A stretch of 64,000 nt of DNA from Lycium barbarum (lineage: Eukaryota > Streptophyta > Magnoliopsida > Solanales > Solanaceae), in NCBI RefSeq assembly GCF_019175385.1, contig NC_083339.1, positions 78,574,307-78,638,306 on the forward strand, in the 5' to 3' direction. Under the pieces are notes generated by a model. That model was not told the origin of the DNA, searched no databases, and saw only the letters and a program-made list of their open reading frames with translations. Within the stretch, counting starts at the first letter, position 1, and each line of letters opens with the position of its first letter. This document shows positions 35,499 to 45,638 of this stretch, piece by piece. The position numbers were made by a program, and so were the translations under genes.

Positions 35499-35977
35499 GG
35501 AGTAATGTCAAAGCTCCACAAACAGTTTGGTACCCAATCATTGCAACCTTACCGATGAGCGCGGAGTATTTTTAGAAACTCCATAAAAGTCGGCATTCCC
35601 CCTTATCACCTTGTCAGCGGACGCGGATTATATTTTAAAGCTCCGCTGACGCTGACATTTCCTCATAGCCAACCATGCCAATGGATGCAGAGTAGTGTCA
35701 AAGCTCTGGCAACGTCTGACCTTTTCCTCCATAATAATCTTGTCAATGTACTGGAGTAATGTCAAGGCTCCATCTAAAGTTGACCTCCTTCTGCTCGGCT
35801 GCCTGTTAGAGTATTTGCAATGCTCTAGCTGTGATCGGCTCATTTTTCTGACCGCCTACCATAGTACTGTCCAAGCTCTGAGCCTATGATTGGTCCCTTC
35901 CTGGATAATTTTCAAAAGCCCCGTGCCTGCGATGGACACACTCTTCTGCCATCTGTCGGAGTACCTGCAAAACTCTG
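35499..35977 (+). repeat. Array of small hairpins, period about 62
   Basis: Hairpins start near 35499, 35563, 35623, 35688, 35752, 35807 and 35957, with weak ones near 35860 and 35902. Stems: GGAG/CTCC, GGAGT/ACTCC, GCGGA/TCCGC, CAGAG/CTCTG, TGGAG/CTCCA, TAGAG/CTCTA and CGGAGT/ACTCTG. Loops are mostly TAATGTCAAAG-like. Stem sequence varies but pairing is kept. Confidence 0.8.
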
Positions 35978-36031
35978 CCTTCAATTGGCACCTCTTTTCT
36001 TACCTCTCTGAACGAACTACGCTCACCTGAT

Positions 36032-36073
36032 TCTCATAAAAAAATGAGATACGTAGGCAACCCTTCTCGGGTT
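36032..36073 (+). repeat. Two-hairpin module, copy 2
   Basis: After GAACTACGCTCACCTGAT come stem 1 TCTCAT/ATGAGA with an A6 loop, linker TACGTAGGC, and stem 2 AACCC/GGGTT with a TTCTC loop, then CGGT. Confidence 0.75.
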
Positions 36074-36755
36074 CGGTACCCCTTATTCAAAAAATACAAA
36101 AAATAAATAAATTAGATTCATGTCTTTGACTTGATTGGTACCAACACAGTTAGGAATGTGCATAGGAAAGAAACAAGTAACAATCGATAGAATGGAGAGG
36201 ACTGACTTCGTGGTAAACCATAGATTCTTTTGGTACCTCTTATTCACACTTTAAGTGACACTTGAAAAATTCTCTTGCATGCTCGTAAGACAAGAATAAA
36301 ACCAACCTCATTGTTTCATGTGCATTGTGTGGTGAGCTTTAGATAACGTTCAATTGCATTGCATTGTGATCTAGAACTTGGCCTGAATGTCTGTTGAGGC
36401 GAAATTATGAGTAACACTTGGTATAGGAAAGGATCGTAGGCCTTCTTTGACCCGTTCGAGCCTTTCTAGCCTACCAAATGACGTTATCCCTAGCATTCCC
36501 CCTTTGAGCCTAAAGCCTTTTCTTTGACAACCACATCATAAGACTATACCATTTCTGAGTGCTTACACGCACTATCCCTCTCTTGGCCCAACCTCTCTGA
36601 GTGCACTAGAAATGTGCAACCGTGGATAAGAGATCCAAGCTGAAGCTTCCAAAAAAAAAAAAGATTCAACAGTCCGAGGAAAACAAAGACGAAGAACGAC
36701 CTCCAAAGCAAGAAGGAGCCCAACAAAAAAGAAATCATCAGACATCATTCAGGAT

Positions 36756-36895
36756 CTCGGGCATACAACCCGTCATTCATCTTTATTTTTCACATTCCGG
36801 CATACAACCCGGAATTAACATCAGGACTTCGTGCATACAACCCAGGTCAATTCTCTTAATCCCCACAGAGTCTCGGGCATACAACCTCGAACTCC
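36756..36895 (+). repeat. CATACAA-loop hairpins, first group
   Basis: Four copies around the loop GCATACAAC: near 36756 (CGGG/CCCG), 36794-36815 (ATTCCGG/CCGGAAT, seven pairs), about 36826 (degenerate) and about 36868 (GAGT/ACTC outer pairs, imperfect inside). Confidence 0.65.
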
Positions 36896-37559
36896 CAAAA
36901 AAAAAAAAAAAAAAAGGGCTCCAACTTGCAAAAGAAGTCGCACAAATACGAAAGAAAGGGACAACAAAACGAAGCAGATCAGCGTTAGAGCACACAAATA
37001 CCAAGCACGGACATAGTGCAACGCTCAAGGAAGAATTAGTCACTCCCTACCCAAATAATATCCTACCATTTTCCCAAGCCTACAATACACACCCGTAACA
37101 AGCCCTACGTGATCCTATGCGAAGGGTTCTCACATTAGTGGATACTTACATGACGGCCAAGCCTATGGTATCACAATTGCATGCATTGAACATCCTTTTG
37201 AGTGTGAGTGTACTTCTCTAAACGTCCCAAAGTAAAAAAAAAATACTAAATATGTGTGAAAAAGGGACTTTCTTCTAATGAGGGCACTTGAAACATAAGG
37301 ATAGGTATAGTTCAAAACCTTTACTTGAAGCAAGACGAACAAATCTTGTCGATACTTAAGTATGTTTGAGGTACCACTTGAAGCTGTAGAATTATCACGA
37401 AGTCAATCTCGGTTAGCTGGGAAGAAATTGATAGAATTCTTATGCGCAAAACTAATTGTTGGTACCAACTGAAGTCAAGACGTGATTCTCTCCTCACTTC
37501 TTCATTTTGCAATATTCTTTACAACAAAAACAACAGAAAATGCATCAAAAAAAAAAAAT

Positions 37560-38695
37560 AGGCGTCCACCTTCTAATGCGGGTATTTTCATTTCAAGTAC
37601 ATTTTTACAGGCGCCCACCTTCTAATGCGGGTATTTTCATTTCAAGTACATTTTTACAGGCGCCCACCTTCTAATGCGGGTATTTTCATTTCAAGTACAT
37701 TTTTACAGGCGCCCACCTTCTAATGCAGGTATTTTAATTTCAGTTCAGGCGCCCACCTTCTAATGCGGGTATTTTTAATTTCAGTTCAGGCACCCACCTC
37801 ATAATGCGGGTATTTTAATTTCAGTTCAGGCGCCCACCTTCTAATGCGGGTATTTTAAATTTCAGTCAAGGCGCCCACCTTCTAATGCGGGTATTTTAAT
37901 TTCAGTCAAGGCGCCCACCTTCTAATGCGGGTATTTTAAATTCCAGTTCAGGCACCCACCTCATAATGCGGGTATTTTAATTTCAGTTCAGGCGCCCACC
38001 TTCTAATGCGGGTATTTTAAATTTCAGTCAAGGCGCCCACCTTCTAATGTGGGTATTTTAATTTCAGTCAAGGCGCCCACCTTCTAATGCGGGTATTTTA
38101 AATTTCAGTTCAGGCACCCACCTCATAATGTGGGTATTTTAAATTCAGTCAGGCGCCCACCTTCTAATGCGGGTATTTTAAATTCCAGTTCAGGCACCCA
38201 CCTCATAATGCAAGTATTTTAAATTCAGTCAGGCGCCCACCTTCTAATGCGGGTATTTTAAATTTCAGTTCAGGCACCCACCTCATAATGCGGGTATTTT
38301 AAATTCAGTCAGGTGCCCACCTTCTAATGCGGGTATTTTAATTTCAGTTCAGGCGCCCACCATCTAATGCGGGTATTTTAAATTTCAATCAGGCACCCAC
38401 CTCATAATGCGGGTATTTTAAATTCAGTTAGGCGCCCACCTTCTAATGCGGGTATTTTAATTTCAGTTCAGGCGTCCACCTTCTAATGGGGGTATTTTAA
38501 ATTTCCGTTCAGGCACCCACCTTATAATGCGGGTATTTTAAATTCAGTCAGGCACCCACCTTCTAATGCAGGTATTTTAAATTTCAGTTCAGGCACCCAC
38601 CTCATAATGCGGGTATTTTAAATTCAGTCAGGCGCCCACCTTCTAATGCGGGTATTTTAATTTCAGTTCAGACGCCCACCTTCAAATACGGGTAT
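37560..38695 (+). repeat. Tandem array of about 40-base units
   Basis: Roughly 28 units of GCGCCCACCTTCTAATGCGG plus GTATTTTAATTTCAGTTCAG, alternating with an ACCCACCTCATAATGCGGGT variant. The first four units are 49 bases long, the rest 38-42. Each unit can pair CCC with GGG across the ACCTTCTAATGC loop. No coding. Confidence 0.92.
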
Positions 38696-38706
38696 TCCAT
38701 TTCAAA

Positions 38707-38867
38707 GCTCTGGCACACAAAGCAGAGTATGCATTAGGATCTCGGCACACAACACGAGATTTCATTTCATTTTAAGGCTCCGACACACAAACCGGAGTAT
38801 GCATCATGGTCTTCACACACAATCCAGGACTCCTCCCCATTCAAAGATTCGGCACACAACCCGATCT
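38707..38867 (+). repeat. CACACAA-loop hairpins, second group
   Basis: Five hairpins in a row at 31-38-base spacing: CTCTG/CAGAG (38708-38727), ATCTCG/CGAGAT (38739-38760), CTCCG/CGGAG (38778-38797), GTCTT/AGGAC with one G-U pair (about 38809-38830) and AGAT-CGG/CCG-ATCT with one bulge (38845-38867). The loop always contains CACACAA. Confidence 0.8.
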
Positions 38868-38993
38868 TTTCATCAGGGTCCCGACATACAACTTTGTAGT
38901 CCATTTTAATCCATGGCTCTGAGTTTGGTCACCCCTATAGCAATACATCATCTTCCTCCCCAAATCATTTTCCCGAACTACAATCGGTCTGAC

Positions 38994-39030
38994 TCCCATT
39001 TCAGGGATGTGTAGGTAACTCGAATTCGAG
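38994..39030 (+). repeat. Two-hairpin module, copy 3
   Basis: After CCGAACTACAATCGGTCTGAC come stem 1 TCCC/GGGA with an ATTTCA loop, linker TGTGTAGGT, and stem 2 as the palindrome CTCGAATTCGAG. Confidence 0.65.
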
Positions 39031-39079
39031 CACGACCGTTCTTCGTCCCACACCGGCTAGGACAACTCCAACAACACTG

Positions 39080-39113
39080 GGGCAAAATTTTGATCGGACG
39101 ATCAAAATTTGCC
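39080..39113. repeat. Long hairpin near the OgrC 3' end
   Basis: GGCAAAATTTTGATCG and CGATCAAAATTTGCC pair over 15 positions with a single bulged A and a two-base loop. It lies about 420 bases before the 3' LTR. Confidence 0.85.
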
Positions 39114-39157
39114 ACAACATCCATTAGTCGTCATTTTTCGAACTATATTGACCTCAT

Positions 39158-39199
39158 TCTCGTGATTGACGAGATATGTAGGAAGCTCTATGCAGAGTT
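39158..39199 (+). repeat. Two-hairpin module, copy 4
   Basis: After CGAACTATATTGACCTCAT come stem 1 TCTCGT/ACGAGA with a GATTG loop, linker TATGTAGGA, and stem 2 AGCTCT/AGAGTT (one G-U) with an ATGC loop, then CGGT. Confidence 0.75.
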
Positions 39200-39530
39200 C
39201 GGTCACATCGGGGCGAGAATCATTCTTTCCCCAGCAAGTATACAATCTTGCACCCTCCCAGCGTCTCCTAGCTCGACACTGGGGCAATTTTGGAAGCAAT
39301 GACATGGGTACGTGAATGTTTCGGCCCTGAACAATCCTTTCCTTTTTATCATTTTTCTTTTTTATCACAACCCTGCCGGCGGACGGGGAGTATTGTCAAA
39401 GCTCTATCAACTTCTGGCTTCTTTCTCCGTACATATCCTTTTAGTAATTCTTTGCCGAGCCAAAATAGGCTACACGTCAACGCCTTCGTCCGAAAACTCT
39501 TTCATCGTCTCCGGTCGAAGAGGGACAAGC

Positions 39531-42500
39531 TGTTGACACCTAATTTTGGCTCGCCGTGCTTAAAATTAACGTTTTAGAGCGCGAAATACATTTTTTACAC
39601 ATTTTTACATTTTTCAACAATTTATTGATGATTATCCTTATTTTAGGAATTTTATCAATTTATTGTCATTTTTCAAGAATCATTATTTTGCACATGTACA
39701 GCATAATACTACCATTTTTGTGCAATTAATAATTGTTTCTTAATTTTATAGCAGTGCATTTTTGTATCTTATACATTGATATTTAAATTTTATACTTACA
39801 TTATTATTTACAGATGTATTAGTTAACTACATTTTAGAACAATCCGTCAGTGTAGAGAAAACGGAGCAATTAATTTTTAAACGCAGAGCAAAAATTCGAT
39901 CAAGTCAAGGTCTCGTCACCTTTTAAAAAGTTGACATTTGAGGTGATGGGTTAGGTTCTTGATCCATTGATTAATAAATTTTTATACATTGGTTAAAAGG
40001 GTGAAATTCCCATTGGACAATAACTCATGGATTAAAATAAGCATTGAGGGGACAAAGGGATATGACTTTATATTTTTTGGACAATAGAAGGGGTTAGTTT
40101 GTATTATAAAGGAATAGAGGGGGTTATTTTTTTTGATGAACAGATCTTTTTCACACACAACACGTCACATTTCAGATTTTTGTTTCCTTTAAACCCAAAA
40201 CACTTTCTCTTCCCTTCACCCTCACCCCACAAATCGCCGCCAGCCCCTCCACGCCGGAGCACCGAGCTCCGGCGAACGCCGACCACACAACCCTCTACTC
40301 CCTCCGCCACACCTCTCTCCACTGCCAGCTTCCTCCAAGCCAACCCCGACGAACTCCCAACGTCGAAGCTCCGGCGGAAACCTACCGCGAAACAGCCCGC
40401 ACACCACCACTGCACGACCCCACTGCACCACTTCGTCTCCCCCTCTCTCTCACCCACTCCACCGCAAACCACCACACCATCGCCTCCCCCTTTTGTTTTG
40501 GTCCTCGTCACTGCTCCGGTGAGGAGCTACATTCTCCGGTGAACCGGAGCAGCCAACAAACAAAACAGCTCCACCACGAGCAACCACCAGTCCACTTCTT
40601 CTTCCTCACACCACGAACCAAACAACCCCTTCCCCATTCGCCACCATCTCCGATGACTCCCGTTTGTTTCGTGTTTTATACATTTTTCATATACGTATAA
40701 TTGTGTTTGTTTGTTGGGCTATTTTTTGCGTTTTCAGGCAATCCTTTTGTCCCGTTTCAGATCTGGTCGGAGTTGAATTTTTTGGTGACTGTGTTGTCTT
40801 CTCCCACGGCTCCCCCATGTTCTGTGTTTTCTTGTAAATTTTCATATGAGCATGTTGGGATATGTTTTGCTCGCTGTGTTGGACTGATTCTTTTTGCACC
40901 TTTACGTTGGTCTGCTGCTCCATTTTGCTACTGCGTTTGCTGCTTCATTTTACTATTTCTCTTGCTGCCTTGGACTATTCTGCTCCTGTTATTTTGTTGT
41001 TGTTGTTGTTGGAATTTTTGACTGATATAGACCAATTACTACATTTGACTGGCCGATGAAGAAATTTCCGTCTATTTCCAAGGCCTCCCATGTACAAAAG
41101 ATGGGTTTTTTTTATTTTATGTTTATTCATTATTTCTTTAATTCATTCGATAGTTATTTATTCTCTTACTAACACTTTTACTAAGTGTTTATACAGGTAC
41201 CCGGAGATACATCCCGAAGACGACATTCGGAAGAAATCCGAAGACTTCATCAAATCACTGTTTGTATTTACTTTTCGCATTTTTTATAACTGTACAAAAC
41301 ATAAACTCATAGTATAGTGAAAACTTTATTTTTGGAATGACGGTTGATATATTTATTTACTTGTCGCCTTGTTTGTTAAATTTAAAATAGTCATTCGCTT
41401 TAGGCAAGACTTAGACCGTCAATACTTCATAACTAGATTAAATTGACTTGGTATAAATACTTTGTTAAATAAATTCACACTTTTGACGATTAGGCAAAAA
41501 TACTAGTCCATCCTTTATTTTATATTCTTTATACACTCTTAATACAACTTATATTTTATATTGTTCGTGTATACTAATACGTATTTTAATTAAGTTAAAT
41601 CCACCTTTTGACGCTAGGCAAATATTAAGTCGTGCATTTATAAATCTTTTATTCTTTAGAGGCATTACACATCTTCACTCATTTTTTATCCACAATTCCT
41701 TATACTTATTTTTTACCAATACTTGTTACAATTATTTTGTTTCTTATTCTTTTGATAAGATATTCATTAAACAAACACTCTTTTTAACTAAACGGTAGAA
41801 ACAAGTCGAATAACTTCACTTTTCTGAATAATTGTGCTATAATTTATACCAATGAATATTCGTAGATTATTTTTACATTCTTTATGGACTAATATACCAA
41901 GTTATACAATTCTTTAGACATTTTATGTTCGATATACACTCTTTTATTCTTTAAAATACATTCTTTATTTATTTAATATCCATACATTCTTACATAGACG
42001 CACATTCTTTATATCCTTGATATATTTATTTTTTACATAGTCTTACATTTTTTTATACTCTTAATATAGTTACACATTCTTTACACTAACATATATATAC
42101 TCTCTTTGTACTAACAGATATACTTTTATACTTACGAGGTACATTCTCTTTATACTCTTTTATATATTCTTTTTTACTATACATTCTTTATGAATACTTG
42201 ATACTTGATATAAATACATTTTTATACACTGTATATACTTAGTATATTATCATTTAGTGTAGCTTTTCATGAAGTCATAACATTTTGAAAACAGGTAATA
42301 ATAATGATAAACAGATAAATAATCCCCCTCTAGTGTTCAATTAAACTAAGTCTAAGGACTGTCTTCGGACAGGCTCTGAGGGATGCTTAATACTTTCCCC
42401 TCGGGGTAATTAAAACCCTTATCTGGAATCTCATAGGTTTCGTGGACTAAAATGGAGTAGACACACAAATACATATAGGTTTCCTGATTTTCCTAAAAAA

Positions 42501-42590
42501 TAAGGTGGCGACTCTAACCCTTTTAAAACCAGTTAGAAGAACCGTGAAGTTGCAAACTATCTTGGACCCAGTTCAAAATAGGGCGTAACA
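39531..42590 (+). repeat. OgrC 3' LTR
   Basis: Nearly identical partner of 31170-34231, with the same TGTTGACACC start and GGCGTAACA end; length differs by two bases. A weak polypurine stretch, GAAGAGGGACAAGC, precedes it. GATGT follows at 42591. Confidence 0.93.
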
Positions 42591-42595
42591 GATGT

Positions 42596-42912
42596 ATGAC
42601 GGCGAGACCTAGAATTTCCATTATCGATGGGGTACTCTTGAAAATGAAAATATCGTCTATGAAGGGTGTTATGAGATTCGATAAGAAGGAAGAACTCAAT
42701 CTGAGATTCATTGGCCCTTATAAGATCCTTCGAAAAGTCGGTCAATTAGCCTATGAACTGGGACTTCCGTCAGAATTTAAAAAAAAAAACAGTTCATCCC
42801 ACTTTTCATGTGTCTATGTTAAGGAAAACTGCGTTGGAGATCCTCCAAGGATTGTACCATTAAATGATATGCAAGTCACGAATAGTTTATCAATCAGATA
42901 TCGATATGATTA
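42596..42912 (+). pseudogene. TekA integrase C-terminal region, second part
   Basis: Resumes after OgrC and reads LLKMKISSMKGVMRFDKKEE, IGPYKILRKVGQLAYELGLP, a low-complexity KKKN interruption from an A-run near 42780, then DPPRIVPLNDMQVTNSLS. This is the C-terminal barrel of a Tekay integrase. The chromodomain that should follow is absent. Confidence 0.8.
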
Positions 42913-43392
42913 AATGGGAGTTTTATTTTATTTTCCCTCGAGGTAAGTAGTGGAAAAGATACTTATGTGTGTAAATATGATCCTTGAGTGTAAATATGCC
43001 AATGATTTACGAGCAGAAAGAGGTGGGATTGGAATTATGGAAACGGAAAGAGTATCGGTTATAAGGATGATGATGCCTAAACTCTAAAAAGGATACAATA
43101 CGGAACACAAGATTTCGCCCAGGATAGGTATTGTTTGAATGGTTAAAAAGGGATACAATTAGTTAGAAAAGGTAAAAGAGCGATGTATAACACTCAATGA
43201 GATAGATATTGACGAGGGCCTCCATATTGTTGTATAGAGTATATTGGCAAGGGTGTTATACAGAGATATGAAATTCATGTATCCTCACTTGTTATTACTT
43301 CTGGATGAAGTTCTACTGAAATTTCCATAAAATCTCTGAAATTTTAACATTCGAGGACGAATGTTTTTGGTGGGGGGGGGGGGGGGGGAGAA
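42913..43392 (+). other. TekA 3' untranslated region and polypurine tract
   Basis: About 480 bases without a gene. It ends with AACATTCGAGGACGAATGTT, an eight-base inverted repeat, then TTTGGT and a run of 17 G (43372-43388) and AGAA directly before the 3' LTR. The G-run is an expanded polypurine tract. Confidence 0.8.
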
Positions 43393-45638
43393 TGTTACAC
43401 CTCCAAAATTTTCACATTTTTTGCATCGTAAGTAAAGTAACGTAAGTCGGGGAGGTCATGGAACTCTTATAAGATTAAGCAAGACCTTTAACAAGGGTTA
43501 AGCAAGTGTCTAAAAGTTTCGGGATCAAGCGAATCGAAGGAATTAAGTTTGCTGAAATTTTGGGAAAACTTGGTAGAATTTCCGATAGAATCTTTGGTCC
43601 AACTTTAGAGAGGCATATCTCGCAGAATATGAGGAGTTATGGAATGCATAACCTATGCCAATTGAAGTTCAGAGAGTCTGACAGATCAAAAATCTGAGGC
43701 GTACAGTAAAAGATATGGCCTGAACAAAATTGTACGATTTTTCTTGCAATTCGACGGTCGCACATTGACGAACCGTGTTGACGGTTCGTCGATGTGCACG
43801 ACGAGTTAAGTCGGTGCCCACCAACCTTCACAAGTATAAATAGCCCCTCTCTTATTATTTTCATCATATTTCAAGGTCTAGAAGCTTCACCATAGATACA
43901 TATATTCTCCTAAAGTTTCTACATCAATCTTTACGATACTTGTTGAAATCTAGCGTCAATTAAGCTCGGGAAGCTCGTGGCAACATCATAATGTTGTAGT
44001 TGTTGTTGGAACTGAACGAGGAAAGACAGGATCACGAGTCCAAGGCTAACAAGGATCAACCCAAGCGTAGCAAGGTTATGACTAAGGGCATATATTTCAA
44101 TATAGGCTCGAGGAAGGAGCGAGCATTGGAATAACGATTCGTTCAAAGTGACGGCTCGACAAGTAAGGTATGTAAGGTTTTAGCTATCGCTTTCCTTGGC
44201 ACGAATCAATAGAACCCCTAGCGTGCATTATCAATCCATTCGAGTCTATTCTGGATTTCCTACATTTTACAATATCTATAAATATATATATATATATATA
44301 TTACGAAAAATACGTATTTTATGAGAAGTATATATATTTTATGAAAGATGCATATTTTTCTGAAAATCTCTATTTTTTTACGGAATTTTTGATAGTTTAC
44401 GAAATTAAGTGAACGTCCCGAGCTAAGTCGTTCATTGACTCCTATTAAACCATTTGTATCCTTTATGAAAGATCTTTATGATGTTAGCATGAGTATTATC
44501 ATTTGAGTCAGTCCTTGGCCTCGATATGTGTCCCATAATATATTCGGAGGTGTAACGACCTTACGTCACTCCGAAAGGCCCAATGTCACTTCTTTGACTC
44601 CTCATGCACTTATATATATAAAGTATGCATTATTTTACTTTACCATACCGCGCTATAGTCGGTCGGGTAGGCACGTAGATGTGCATCCTACTGCAGTGGG
44701 CATGTTATGATGATACCTCGAACGCAGGATGCTATGATATATGGATCGGGTTGCAAGTTCCGCAACACTAACATGATATATGGATTGGGTTGCATGTTCC
44801 ACAACACTAACATTATATATGGATCAAGTTGCACGTTCCACAACGCTAACATGATATATGGATCGGGTTGCACGTTTTGCAACAGTAACATTATATATGG
44901 ATCGGGTTGCACGTTCCGTAACACTAACACTTATAATATGTATATTTACTTGCATATGAAAAATAATTTTCTCATGCAAGTCATATTGTATGGTCTCAGA
45001 TGTCACAGGTTACCAGTTATCACTATTCTCCCATGTTTACATTTATATTTCACTGATGTCATTACTTCACTGCCTTACATACTCAGTACTTTTATCTGTA
45101 CTGACAGTCCCATTGAACGAGATGTTGCATTTCGTGTTGTAGGTCCTGATAGCCAGAGCAGAGGACCTCTTCAGTAGGATTGACAGCTCAGCGGTGTCAG
45201 CAAGTACCACTCCTCCGTACTTGCTTATTCCGGTATATACTATGTTCACATGTTATGCATATGTTACTTTTGGATACGACGGGTCCATGTCCTATCCAGT
45301 ATGTCATGTATATGTACTGTTAGAGGCTCATAGATACAGTGGGGTATATAGATGTTATGTTTGGCCTCGTCGGCCCTGCTTTGGTTTTGATATTCTCTTG
45401 ATAGCCTTGCCAGCTTTATGACACTCTTGATGTTGAAGCGGCCTTGTCGGCTCACCTATGTCTATGTGTGTATGTGTGTGTGTATATATGTTGACTTATT
45501 GCATATTTCTGTATTTTGGCCTTTTCTGCGTGCAGGTGTCCCTCGAGTTATATTATATGATAATCATGGTATATGTTGCGCCAGGTGGTATCCGGCCTAT
45601 ATGTCGGTGCCCGTCATGCCCCTCGTCAGGGTGTGACA
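43393..45638 (+). repeat. TekA 3' LTR
   Basis: From TGTTACACCTCC to GGGTGTGACA, about 2.25 kb. It repeats the organisation of 25437-27632: hairpin 43760-43797, TATAAATA 43835-43842, donor-like AAGGTATGTAAGG near 44165, CTGCAGTGGGC module near 44690, and five 39-base hairpin units about 44733-44930. Differences from the 5' LTR are scattered and include small indels, so the insertion is older than OgrC. Confidence 0.92.

Larger units (their letters stand above)
34253..39530 (+). other. OgrC interior: hairpin-repeat region, no coding domains
   Basis: No gag, protease, polymerase or integrase motif is visible in any frame. The interior divides into an unstructured part (34253-35100), two-hairpin modules (35131-35176, 36032-36073, 38994-39030, 39158-39199), an array of about nine GGAG/CTCC-type hairpins at 60-base spacing (35499-35977, one more at 39386), a first CATACAA-loop hairpin group (36756-36895), a 40-base tandem array (37560-38695), a second CACACAA-loop group (38707-38867) and a long hairpin (39080-39113). 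The 158-codon open frame at 36622-37098 runs through the hairpin repeats and poly-A tracts and is not credible. Confidence 0.8.
31170..42590 (+). mobile_element. OgrC: non-autonomous Ogre/Tat-type element, innermost layer
   Basis: 11.4 kb between perfect GATGT duplications: 5' LTR 31170-34231, tRNA-Arg-type primer-binding site, a 5.3-kb interior without gag or pol, and 3' LTR 39531-42590. The two LTRs are about 3.06 kb each and differ by only a small percentage by eye, so the insertion is recent. Because it has no proteins it would have to move with enzymes from a related Ogre/Tat element. Its interior is filled with hairpin repeats. Confidence 0.92.
25437..45638 (+). mobile_element. TekA: Tekay-type element inserted in AthB
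   Basis: Two LTRs of about 2.2 kb (25437-27632 and 43393-45638) in the same orientation bound a primer-binding site, a gag remnant, a purine-rich stretch without coding domains, an integrase C-terminus and a polypurine tract. Protease, polymerase and RNase H are missing. OgrC is inserted in the integrase. The flanking pentamers (GGGAT left, AGCAG right) do not match, so the two LTRs may not come from a single undisturbed insertion. Confidence 0.8.

Noticed and set aside
36622..37098. 158-codon open frame with Lys-rich ends
   Set aside because: It runs through poly-A tracts and the CATACAA hairpin repeats (giving repeated SGIQP); no domain and no coding neighbours.
37560..38695. CRISPR-like regular repeat array
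   Set aside because: Units are contiguous tandem repeats without unique spacers, inside a plant retrotransposon.
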